DNA from: Emergomyces orientalis
Taxonomy: Eukaryota > Ascomycota > Eurotiomycetes > Onygenales > Ajellomycetaceae
Reading direction: 5' to 3'
DNA: 64,000 nt
Assembly (NCBI GenBank): GCA_002110485.1
Contig: MOWL01000002.1
Span: 124,001 to 188,000 of the forward strand
This document shows positions 22,401 to 34,052 of this stretch, one piece after another. The notes under the pieces were generated by a model. That model had not been told where the DNA came from and searched no databases. It saw nothing but the letters and a program-made list of their open reading frames with translations. The translations under genes and the position numbers were made by a program. The first letter of the stretch is position 1; the number at the start of each line of letters is the position of its first letter.

Positions 22401-25400
22401 CGATCGCTGAGTGTCCCCAGCCCGGGAGTTCGAACGAGCAATTTCAAGATTCTTCTGCTGGATTTTGTTGAGCAAGGCCCTGTTATCATTTTCCGAAGCC
22501 GTGAGTCTCCCCTTGATAGTCACGAGTTCTCGCTCCAAGCGCTCCTTATGCTGGTCATGACGAATCCGGAATGTCTCAGACTCCGCCATCGCTCGACTCA
22601 AGTCCTGCACCTGCGTAGCAAGGCGAACCCGCTCTTTTTCGACTTCGTCAAGTTCTTTGGTTTTCGCCTCAAGGTCTCGTCGTAAACTTGCTTGCCGTTC
22701 ATTTGCTTGCGCTGCAATTTTCTTCTCGATTGCGGTTTCGGCATCCAAATGCGCGCTTTCAACCTTGGTGAACCGCTCTCGCAAATTTATAAGTTCTTTT
22801 TGCAGCTCTTTACGGGACTCCTCAGCGGCTGCCCGCGTTTCCGTGGCTCGCCGTAAGGTGTCCTGTTGGATATACATTTCTTTTTCTATAGTAATCTTCG
22901 ATTCGTTAAGGCTTTCAAACTCCTCCTGGAGTTGGGCGTATTTATGTTCACCGAGCATTTGTACATCGTCCCTTGATTGTCTTTCACGGCTAAGATCAGC
23001 TTGAACGAGGTAAAGTTGTTCTTTGAGATCCTTGACTTGTTGATCAAGCATCTTGCGACCTTGTCCGGCCTCAGCATCTTCGGAGATTTTGGCTTCTAGT
23101 AACTTCTTAACATCTGCCGCCTCGCGTTCCAGGTTCTTCTTCTCTGACATCATGGCATCCGTTTGCGCTTGGAGCTCACGGAGGCGTTGTTGCATGTCAT
23201 CGTGTCTGTTTGCAAGAGCGTTCTTTTCAGCTTCCAGGGATTTCTTCTCAGACTCGAGTTTCTTCACATCTCCACGAAGGATGGATATCTCGCCCTCCTT
23301 TCGTCTGACCAATTCTTCATACCCAGTGGATGTGGAGGATAGGTCGGAGATCTGTTGACGAATTGATCTGTTTTCTTCTACGAGGTCTTTCACTTGCTTT
23401 TTCGAAAGCGCAAGCTCTTTAGTCGTATCCGCCAGCTTGATGTCGAGGTCCTGGTCAGTCTTCAGAAGCTTAGCTTCAAGATCTTGTAATTTCCGCTCCT
23501 TCAAGCTCAGGTGGCTATTGAGCATCTTAATTTCCTGGGACAGTCCATCAACCTCGTCATCCCGCTTTTGGTGATTATTTTCAATATCCCGTAGCTGATT
23601 ATCAAGCTCCGTGATTTGCCCTTGAAGGTCCTTTTTCTCGGATTCAAGACGACTCATTATCTGCGCAGCCTGCTCGAGTTGCGAACGTCGAAGGTCCAAT
23701 TCCTCCTCTGTCTTCTTCTTGGACGCTATCAATTCATCCATCTGGTCTTCCAAGCTCTCTTGATCTGCGATCGCGCCAGCTAGCTTTTCGCTGAGCTCGA
23801 TCTCCCGAAGCTGAAGTCGTTTGAAAATTTCCTCTTTATCCAACGCCAGTGCTCGCTCACTCTCAAGTGTCTTCCTAATCCGTTGCACCTCGACATCTGC
23901 CCTTCGCCGCTCTTCTTCCAACCTTTGGCGTTCCGCAATGTCGTTTCGTGCCTTCTCCTCAAGCTTTCGGATTTGCTCGTCGCGCTTTTTCACTTCCCCA
24001 GTTGTTCGTGTTGCTCCGAGAAGCGGTTTCATCCGTACAAACAATGTCCACCATGGCGACGATTTAAGGTCAAGGTAAACGTGAAAGTTGCGTTGGATGA
24101 TACGAGTGGCTTCTGTACGGTACAGTCGTTTGTTTGCAATGCGCCTCTGCACAAATCCCCTGGCAACGGATTGAAATCTTGTCATGATATCACGTATAAG
24201 AGTATCTCTTTGTTCTTCGAGCTCTGCAAGTACACCAGCTCTGAAAAACATCTTCGTCAGACCAATACGGTATATAGATTTATCCAACCCTAGGTTCTCA
24301 ACTATAATTTTAGCTGCACTTTGCCCATCAAGGTATCCCTTTGGCATCTGCGGGCAAAGGACCTCATATCGCTGTCGGAACTCTGTGAACGAAAGGCGGT
24401 TGGGAAATCCGGTCCGAGCAATCCGAATACCTTCCAGTACACCATTGCAACGGAGTTGATCCAGTACCAATGGGCCGTTAAATAGCTTGGGCCTCTTTTT
24501 GTGATTAGGCAAAATACAACGGACGAAATGAGGATGTGTAGAGTGTAATTGAGCCATGAGACTCGAGAGTTGTTCCTTGTGTCTTTGCGCCACAGTGCGG
24601 AACAATCCTTTCTTTACGCGATTCTTTGACACCCCATACTCCTCGTCAACATCAGCACAGTCAGCAAAGAGGTTAGCGGTGTGTTTATCGTTTGATGAAG
24701 ATAGTAGTCGGGTGACATTGTCGTTGAGAGGGTCCTTGTTCTTCTCCAACCAACCTTCAGTAGAGTACTCGACTTCAGCGGCATAGTGGGTGAGGATAAA
24801 TCCCTGACTTAGGCGGGAAGAGCGATATTTTGGAGATTTCCGATCCCACAACGAATGAAGCTTTTCAGTAAAAGATTTATCGGTAGCCTTTGGCATCACG
24901 GAATCCTCATCCAGGCAAGAGAATATACCGATTGGATTAGGCAGTTCGATGAGGTCGATAGTGGGCTGAAGATCCTTTCCAAAATCAATGAATTGCCATT
25001 CGATCTGTTCTCTCGCATACTCTTCCTGTTCCAGTACAAACATGTGGTGGTTGAAAAACTGCTGGAGTTTTTCGTTGGTATAATTGATACATAGCTGCTC
25101 AAAGCTGTTACTCTCGAAAATTTCGAAGCCTGCGATATCAAGAACCCCGATAAAGTAGCTGTCATCGCCTGCTGTACCGCTGCGGTCCAGTTGATTGTTA
25201 ATTCGGGTAACGAGATCTGCGAAACCCCGTTCATAGATACCCTTTGCTAGGGCATCAAGAGCAAGGCGCACTTGTTCAGGAGTTTGGACTTTCTCTACCC
25301 ACTCCCTCCCAGCTTTAACCTTGGGGTGAAGCAGGCCCTTCACAAAAGGGTCCACTGGGATACCCAAAAGTTGACAAGCATTTGCGGCACTTTCATATCC

Positions 25401-27001
25401 TTCGGGCGTCAGTGTCGCTTGGTCCGCCCGTAGACTCTCCTTGGCGACGGTGACATTTCCCAGATGCATAACTGCGGCTACGGTTCGCAGAATTGACAAT
25501 TGATCGTTCTCAGAAAAGTTCATGATACCGAAAGCTTCCATAAGGGCATTCCATTCATCAAGATCTGAAACGCCTGAAATCGAGTCATTTCCATCCCGCG
25601 TATACCCAAAATCTTCAATATCGAGATCAGAAAGCCGAAGATGCCTTCTCAATGCTCTGTCTGCGCCACGTAGAAGTTGGTAAAATATGTGATAGCTTCG
25701 TTCCTGGGAATTAACCTTCACAACACGGGACTTTTCCAAGAGATAAAAATCGATGAACGCGCCACATATTTGGCCGGTCCGCGAAAATTCAATTCGAATG
25801 AATTTTCCAAAGCGGGAGGAGTTGTTATTTCTCAGCGTTTGAGCATTGCCGAATGCTTCAAGAATTGGATTCGCCCTTAAGATTTGTTGGGAAAGATTGG
25901 AATATTGTTTGCTAGTAGAGCGGCCTTGTGGGCCCTCTGAGGAGGATGCAACAGCTGCAAGGTATTGGATGACCTTCTTTGTGTTTTCCGTCTTACCAGC
26001 TCCAGACTCACCGCTGCACATGTGTCAGTCAGTTACTTGTAGATCGGGAATAGCGGGACATGAAACCTACGTGACTAAAATACTCTGATTCTGCCCCTCT
26101 TCAACAAGATTTCGAAATGCTTGATCCGCGGTGGCAAAGATATGTGGTCGTGTATCTTCCCGTGTCTGGCCTTTATACAGCTTCACATATTCGTTTGTGT
26201 AGATGGGCAATGGACAGTAAGGATTGACGGTAACCAAGAAGAGACCAGAATATGTCTGCACCTTCCAATTAATATACAACTCATTGGTGTATAAACGGAT
26301 AAAATAGAGACGCCTCTTACGTATATTAAGTCTGATTTATACCGCGTGTGCAAATTGTGAACGACAGAACCTTCATTTAAATGTGTAAGCTCGGCCATGT
26401 CGTCTGCTTTGTCGAACTTCGCGGGATTGACTTTATCGACACTCTCAGAATCAACCTCGCGTTGCTAGGAAGAATATAATTGTTAGCATGCAAGTTCTAT
26501 AGTACTCAAATTTCCAATCAGAGATTCCAAGCGTACCTCGCCGTCATCGCATTGTACTAGTAAGCGTCCATCCTGAGTTTCCTCCAGCACCATACCCCGG
26601 ACGAAAGCCTTCTCCGGGTCCCTCAGCCAAACATATCTCTTTCCTGAAAAGTCATTGTCACCCTCAATCCCACGGATCTGATCAGCGCCCCTCCGTAGCT
26701 CTTCCGATTTTATGAATTGAGGAGCAAAGGTATTCGAAGTTGGTGGGTTGGTTCTTGAATTTGAGCGCTGTCTGTTATGTGAGGGCACAAATGTCCCTGA
26801 GCCCATGGGGGAAAATGACGCATTACGGCTATGTCCATATTGCTCTGATGAAGTTGGGGTCGTGAATGCAACGGACTTAGGCCTGGTGCTGGCTGGTGAT
26901 GGAGCTGGCGCTGCTTGAGGCGACTGCGGGGAAGGAGACGGAGAACCTCGACTGAACGGGTTGATACGCCTCGATGAAGGGCTCTGTGGAAGGGGAGCCA
27001 T
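19457..27001 (-). CDS. myoB: conventional class II myosin heavy chain (MyoB-like)
   Basis: Predicted 2,425 aa actin motor; family knowledge: drives contractile-ring and septum formation in hyphae. Exons (minus-strand order) are 27001-26537, 26464-26321, 26255-26071, 26013-20019, 19945-19457. Donors are GTACGC, GTAAGA, GTAGGT and GTAGGA; the last intron has a perfect TACTAAC branch. Residues 1-110 are a Ser/Pro-rich tail, then an SH3-like N-domain (YVWLRDPEKAFVRG). The motor has P-loop GESGAGKT (266-273, intron just upstream), switch I NNNSSRFGK (327-335), switch II DIAGFE (about 557-562), and HFVRCILPNHKK. One or two IQ-type segments follow (RFQSVARGFVQRR). The tail is heptad-rich coiled coil from about 945 to the end region, broken near 1690-1730 by a hinge (KRYSNPSTPNNRRFNFND). 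The terminal 50 residues are Gly/Ser-rich and non-helical. Length matches filamentous-fungal myosin II. Confidence 0.95.
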
Positions 27002-27945
27002 TTCAGATTTACTTTTAAAAGTAAACAGAGCTCATTAGTTCGAGTTGCTCTTTTTCCTTACTTCGTGTATAGTATATAGCTGCTGGGTAGGGACTTTGGT
27101 CGCGAAGTAACCAAAGCAGAGGGCGGATAGTAGAAGAAACGAATAAAACAACAGGGGGAAAACAAACGCGGAAGAAAGAAAAAAAAAGTAAAGAGGACTC
27201 CTTCTCTCACCCCAGAGAAGCAATCCTTTCTGATGGTGGGTGGTAATTGTTGTAATTGTTGCTTGTTGTTGTTGACTGCGGAGAGTGACTTCATCGTCCA
27301 CTTCCCCTGTGTTTGTTTACTTCTGCTGCTGCTGCCAGGGTTGCCATGGCCCGTGCTCCGGCGCTAAAACTTCTTCGCCGCGGTTGGAAGTCACCTGACC
27401 AAGCTACTTCCCTTTTGGGATTTCTGGAGAAATTTCCAAGTCCGCATCCAACAACCAACATCTCTTTTTCTTCTTCTTCTTCTTACTTCTAACTCCTAAC
27501 ATCCCCAACTTCTTTCTCTGCACTACACTCCCGGCATCAGGCATATTCACGCTTCGAGCACTTCATCTGCTGTGCAAGAGCATTTGACCACTGCGCTTAT
27601 CTTCATAATGTGTCTGGTTTTCTGTTGATGAACTGCGACTATAAAATTGCCGCTCCCTCAGCTCACCTTCAGGGTTCTGTCTGCATCCTCTGCTTGCAGC
27701 TACTACACCTGTGCAGTGTGTGATGTTGCGATTGGAGACTGATGATGGTTACTGTCGCATCTCGCTCTTTTTCTTGACGCGTAATATACGTTCAACAACT
27801 CTATTGCGACTTGGCCCGCACTTACTCACTTGCTGCTGAAAGGTTTCGAAGCTCCCTTTAACATCTTTTAGCCGCCGGTTCAAACCCGCCCATAATTTAA
27901 TATATCACATTACTTTGCATACCAGGAACTACATACAGCTGCAAT
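27002..27945. promoter_or_regulatory. shared divergent promoter region, myosin II and Red1-like genes
   Basis: 944 bases separate the divergent ATGs of the myosin heavy chain (minus) and the Red1-like gene (plus). It contains CT-rich stretches around 27,460-27,530 (TTCTTC repeats) on the plus side and the mirrored A/G-rich stretch near 27,170 on the myosin side, typical of fungal core promoters and leaders. No TATA box or specific factor site can be assigned with confidence. Confidence 0.5.
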
Positions 27946-30900
27946 ATGTCGTCAAATTACCCTCCTACCCCTTCGTTTGGTGGTCACTATAGCCCTTCTC
28001 AACAGTGGCCTCCAGATCCTACATCCGCATCGTCAGGTGAAACTTCTGATGCCTACCAACCTCGACCCCCTGTTCCCCCGCCACCCCAAGCCTACTCCAC
28101 CAACAACTCTAGCTTTAAGACAAGCACTCAGATTCCAGGCCTTGCGGGTAACAATAACGCACCTATACCATTTGCGCCACCCTTTCACTTCATGCCTCCT
28201 TTTCACCCTTCCCCCTACCAGCGGGATCCATACGCGCCCGTTTTTACTCCTGCCGTGGGATTCGCCCAGCAGGCCACCGCCCCTCAACCACAGCAAAATG
28301 GTTTAACTGAAAACATACCTCCAACCCGCACGGGTGCTACAACGAAAGAATATGACAGGGCCAAAGGCTTGGGCGCGACGGAGTCACCGGAATCCATGGA
28401 TATAAGTGACCGAGAGGAAGGTGAGCTAAGCAATGTGGAGATCGAAGAAGAAATAGAATCATCTGGGCCGGATGGGTACCAAAACTATCAACAGAAAGAA
28501 GACATTGTGATGCCGTATCGACGGTCACATCGGGCAAAAGAAATACATAAACTGTATATTGATGGTGACACCCAGGGTAATTGCGCCCATTCGAGATCAT
28601 GGCAACCACCAGCTGACCACATCGCAGGACAAATTCCTTTTTCTCATCAATCAAGCACGGGTCGGCAACCTCCCGAAGCCCCACGAAATTCGATCAAGCC
28701 AAGAAGACCTCAGTCTCCACAGGCAATTAAAATGGCCTCTGGGTACTCTGACCAGGATTTAAGATCGGCCGATTCAGCTAATGATACCTTTTCTGTGCTT
28801 GGAGAAAGTGCTCATGATAAATTAGCCTCTCGAGAACCACACACCCTCCCGATGGCAGAGGCAAGAACTTCTCGCGAATCATTACCTGCCGCCTCCGTGC
28901 AATCACCTGCTTCCCGCGTTAAAACAGACCTTACTCCTAATGGAAGCCGGACATACCCGTTATATGGCAAATCCCCAGCGCAGCTACGAGTTCAGGCACA
29001 GGGAGCGTTACTAGGGCTAGCTCCCCACAACATCAAATTTGATGAACTGGTAAATGAAGGCGTCGACCCACTTATTCTCAAACGACTTTACGATGAGATT
29101 GGACTCAAAGTTACACCCACCCGGGACAAGCGACCCGCCACCGATGATCAGCCAAAGGAGGCGATGGCAACGTCGATCGCGAAACCTCTGATCACCCCCG
29201 ATTCCGGCGCTGAACTTGTCCCGATGCCAATCTCGGGTTCGGTCCCTGCTGCTGTCCTCAAAAGCCCAACAAACGAACCTGTTCGAGAAGCCCCCAAGAT
29301 ACCGAACCACCAGTCGACACAAGGGACGTCAAATGTGCCCACCACAGACTCAAGCAAACCTATGGAACGCAAGGATGTAATTGCCCGAATGCTTGCAGCT
29401 AAGGCAGGAAAGCCTCCGCTTTCTGCAGAAGCTCTCAAATCCGAAACCTCAAAGAAATCGATACCACTACAAAAACATCCCGCAGTTATTCCTAACGATA
29501 CAGCTAAGGACGCACAAATGCTAGCTCCCGAGTCGCCACAATATGTTACTAGTGAAACTCGTTCAAAAGAGAAAAATAAAGCCCAGACAGAGTTGGCCAG
29601 ACAACGAATGGAACAATTGAAAAAACAAGGACTTGGGAGAAGCCAAACCCGGTCAGCTACTGGAGCGCCGGCTGTAACCCAAACTCTTCCAGCTAGTAGC
29701 AGCCTGGCTCAGAGCTCGCAAAATTCAACATCCCCATCTCAACCATCCCAAACGCTATCGTCCTTAAGTCACCCGTTACCTAGCCGCCCTCCTGAGCCCG
29801 AGCCACCATCGACCGCTCGAATCCCTGGTTTGTTCATGACTAGTTCTGAACCTACCAAAGCCCAGGAGCCCTCGATTAATAATCATGACTCGATTCCGTC
29901 AACGGAGCCATCATCGACAAAAATACGTGCTCCCCGAAAACGTCCACGGGCTTCCGATTTTACTGATGAGCCGAGCCCCGCATCCCAAAAGAGACAATTT
30001 GCACATCAAATGCGGGCATCAAGCCCCCAACACAAGGTGATTATTGATATAAGTGAGGATGAATTCATGTATGGTTCGGATATTGATACCACTGAGCCTA
30101 AGCGCTCCGCACCTGAAAATCCCTTCCTCGGCTCGGATAGGAATTCGACATCGTATCAACTACTACCCCGAGATCTCCCTCCCCTGTCTGACTTCCACGC
30201 ACGGAACTACTCTCATCGTTCCACTCCAGTGGTATCTACTCCGCAGACGCCTAATCGAGGGAAGAACGAAGACCATCTGAATGCGGAAATTCGGGCCATG
30301 CGCCAGAGAATAGCAGAGTGGGAAAAGCGGAAGAAAGACAAACAGTCTGCAAGTCGAGTAGAATCACCGGGAGTCTTAGGGCGCTCGGCTACAACCTCAG
30401 CTGATGAAAACGGCTCAGTTGTGACTGCTCCAGAACCCCAATGGAAGCCCACGATGGAACCTGAGCTTGCTATGCCGCCCTCAAGTCAGCCTGAAGATTC
30501 CCCAATTCATTTCCGCAGTCCTGAGAAGATAGTGAATCCGGAAATCCAAGCGAGCCCAAATTCTGTTGGTGCGCTTCGTAGTCAGTCAGTTCTATCACAG
30601 ACCTCACTTGGCCCCACGCAGGTTGAATCGATACGGAAGAAGTTCATGCGAAAAAAGGAAATAGAATCCGGCCTTCCGGTACTTGAAGCCGAGTTACAAA
30701 AATCGGAGGCGCGGCTACTGCAATTTCGTGAGGAGGAACAGAGGTTGCTAGCCGAAATCGAGAAAGGAAAAGCCGGAAAACGTCGCCTCATTCAAGAACT
30801 GGAAGCCCTCGGAATTGAGACAGCAGGGCTGTCTATCGAAGAACTCCAAGCCACTAAGGACCGCCTAGAAGAAGTAGATGAGGCTATGCATTACGATCAA

Positions 30901-32426
30901 GGTGAGCCCTACCCCTAGAATATGCATTACCGTTCCCCTTCCTGGGGCACATGGTCTCGATTAGCCTCTTGTACTGGTATAGACGCCGGAAACTCACTCC
31001 TTCGTGTCCATTTTACTAGCTCCACCACAACCTAGCGCAAAGGAAACCAACACTGACACCGTATTGAATCTTCAAGAGTCAGCTAGTAGTAGAATAGTTC
31101 AGGGCGATGGCTCCGTCCCATCTTTCCAGCCCTCAACCGAGGAGCATACGGCGGCCCGCCGTTTTGAGACTGTCCCAAAGACATCACAAGAAGCAATAGA
31201 TATGAGAATGCCTCCCTCCAAAGAAACTGACGTTCTTTCCCCCGCTGAGATGATCGACGATGGTACGACATGCTCTAGCTCCGCTATGGACGAGTCGATG
31301 GGAAGCACTCAAGATATGTTGGACCAGAGAGAGATGCAAGAAGAGCCCGAGGCATTAGCAGAGCGAACCCAGACATGTTCCGAATCCGTTGTACCTGAAG
31401 AAATGGCTGATCTGAACGAACGACCATCTCAATCGAGTCTATCTCCTAGTAGACCTTTGCACACTGGCTTGGAGACCCAACCGGCTCCGTCCATGCCTAA
31501 ACCAGATAACTCTGACGATTCGAGGAGTTACCGGGAATCTTCAGTTGGATCAGACGGATATGAACCTCCTGAACCGGGTCCTGCCCCGGAAAACGCCGAT
31601 CACATTCAAACTCCACCCTTTAGTCCGGCTTCACCAGATGAAGTAGAGCATGTAGCTGCCGACTCATACTCTATGTCCCGAGATATTGACGCACTAACTT
31701 TAGACATCCAGGGCACTGTGACTGAACTCGATGCGGATTCTACCAAGGTATCATGGCCTGCCCTTTCAGATTGCATTGGACAGCTCTAACGTATATAACA
31801 GGATAAAAAAGATGCAGGTCGTGCCCATCGCTACTTTACTCCTTATAGTAGTCCGTTGAAATTATTTAGGGCTTACCGGTATCATCCTCGATACACTGAA
31901 GATATCAATGGGGGTTATCGCTCCTTAACTTACAGCCATAACATCGACCCGCATAATTACATATGTCCTTATGAAGCTGCAGGCGGATCTTGTAACGACC
32001 ATTCGTGCGAATATCAACACTTTCGAGATATGACCTTGAGTGGTGCGTCGACGAAGATGAGCTCAAGAATTTGATTATGTTTTCACAGTTTTCAACTTTT
32101 CCTTACCCCTCCCCTTCCTTCTCTCTCTCCTCCATTCGATTATATATCTTGCCATATTTCCCCTCCCCGTTTTCTTCTCTTGTCAGTGTTTGTAAGCTGA
32201 CTGAGGACCGATATTAACCCTCACAGATGACAAAATACTTAGTGAAATGGGTTCCTTGAGAGCAGGCAAAACTCCTGAAGAACAGGGGGAGTATATTGAG
32301 GGACTAAAGCAGACCATCAGCGACATGCGACGCGATAAGGTGAAAGACCTCAACACTATTGCGACGGAAATTGCCGGTTACCGTAGACGATTCCTGCATG
32401 ATCCTTCCCGAGTCCTAGCCTTGTAG
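27946..32426 (+). CDS. Red1/ZFC3H1-like protein with C-terminal zf-C3H1 domain
   Basis: Predicted 1,374 aa, mostly disordered. Exons are 27946-30901, 31020-31747, 31802-32042, 32227-32426, all joining in frame (donors GTGAGC, GTATCA, GTGCGT; acceptors ACTAG, AACAG, CACAG). The N-terminus is Pro-rich, then comes an acidic patch with DREEGELS (near 150). A SUMO-interaction-like VIIDISEDE is at 698-706, a coiled coil at about 915-985 (RKKFMRKKEIESG onward), and a C-terminal zinc finger C-x8-C-x4-C-x3-H at about 1283-1301 (CPYEAAGGSC then HSCEYQHF), matching the 'putative zinc-finger' zf-C3H1 family. Family knowledge: S. pombe Red1 and human ZFC3H1 scaffold the MTREC/PAXT nuclear RNA-decay complexes with the Mtr4-type helicase. 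Orthology to Red1 is inference from the zinc finger, length and layout. Confidence 0.8.
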
Positions 32427-34037
32427 ACAGCTTCACGATCATCTGGTTCATACGTGAACACCATTACAACAAACACCCCGGCGTTATATTCATATGCAGA
32501 CCGATTTTTCTACCGGTCCTCTCCCGCTTTAATAGGTGAGGTGGTTGCGGATTTAGCAGCTGTGAGATCCCATAATTTGTTCGAAAGGGTGAAATAAATC
32601 CCAAGAGAGAAAAAAAGAAAAAAATTGGTGGATAGAGCCCCAGATATATATCTTCCCCACCTACATTCTTGGATCACCAGCTGTTTCTCACAGCATTTTT
32701 CTCTTTTCCCTTCTCCAACGACACATATTCAGCAAATTTGCTCATACCGCATTCTTCTCTTTTCGTTTCTCCCGTCTTGGGGAAGCCTTTTTATGGTATT
32801 CCGTGTTTCAGCATAGCCGGCTCAGCTTTTATCTTCGTTACAACATAATATTAAGACTTCTGGTCTACTACCCTCGAATATTTTTTTTTTCTTTGTTTCC
32901 CCCTTTAGTGATTACGTCTACGGATTTTAGTTGCTGTTCCTATTGCCTAAGAAAGAAACGAAAACTGCAAGGGGAAAAGAAAACGAAATATATATATATA
33001 TCCACGAAAATATTACGAACATGCTATATGTCTGGTGGGATGAAAAAATTTGAGAAACCAATCGCGTACAAAAGCGATGGAACGAAAGGAAGTGCCTAAA
33101 GTGGCCAACGGCAGAGGGCGGATATTGGGGTGATTCAGTGTTCTAGGAGGCGCAAATGGCTTCGATGACACCACCACTCCCACGCCAATATGGCGACTGT
33201 ATTTGGAGATGATGACAGGCTATTGTTCTCGGTTCTTTGGAAACAAGACGCCGTGTATATAATGCGCGCTGGAGGACAAGGTGAAAAGGGGAAACAAACG
33301 GTGGTGGGAAGAAAGAAAGAAGAAATACAAAGAGAGAACTTTTATAACAGGAGAAAAACCCGCTTACTTACACAATGATCGCTCTCTTCAACTTATTTTC
33401 TCAAAGCAGAACAGAAACAAATAAAAAAGGAAGACCAGGAAAGAGAAAAAGGAGATTCTCTTCTCTGCCATTTCCCCGTTTTCCCCGTTTCCCACTCTCC
33501 CAACGTGGCCACTATCTAGCCAGTTTTGACTTTGTTCTTCTATTACTACCTTTTAGCCCTTCCTTGTCTCATCAAATTTTCCTAATACCATTTAGCTTCT
33601 CGAGCTCCTTTCGTATTTTGTGATACGTTGATGAAATATTCGGCGGACCTTATTTGGTTGTTGTATGAATGATTCATTTTCCCTTCGCATTTACTCTTGT
33701 GTATTATATCCTTCTCCTGCCGTCCAACATTTCCCCTCCTTTCCTTTTCTAAAACCTCTACGATATTATGGCTTATTTTTACTTTTGCGGCTTTAAGGAG
33801 TATGTGAATATTTATCGGAATTGAATTGTGAATGAATTATTGTTCACTTTTTTTATATTGAAATTGACAAGGGAGAGATGATTGAGTACTGATGAAAAAT
33901 AATTCCTCCCTCTAAAAATCTCTCACACTAAGGTGGAAATGTTTGAGAGATGCTTTGATATTTTTTATTCTCATAAGATGAGAGCTAACATCCCATGCCT
34001 ACAGAAATAAAAGCGAGATGGTATTTTTGGTTCTTGC

Positions 34038-34052
34038 TTTTTTTTTTTTTTT
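34038..34052. repeat. poly-T tract, 15 nt
   Basis: Uninterrupted run of 15 T in the gene-poor region downstream of the Red1-like gene. Confidence 0.9.

Noticed and set aside
22657..23004. Ser-rich plus-strand frames antisense to the myosin tail
   Set aside because: These are mirror images of the coiled-coil codons of the minus-strand myosin, not separate genes.
27868..27892. GGTTCAAACCC resembling a tRNA T-arm upstream of the Red1-like gene
   Set aside because: Flanking bases do not make an acceptor stem; lies in the gene's 5' leader.
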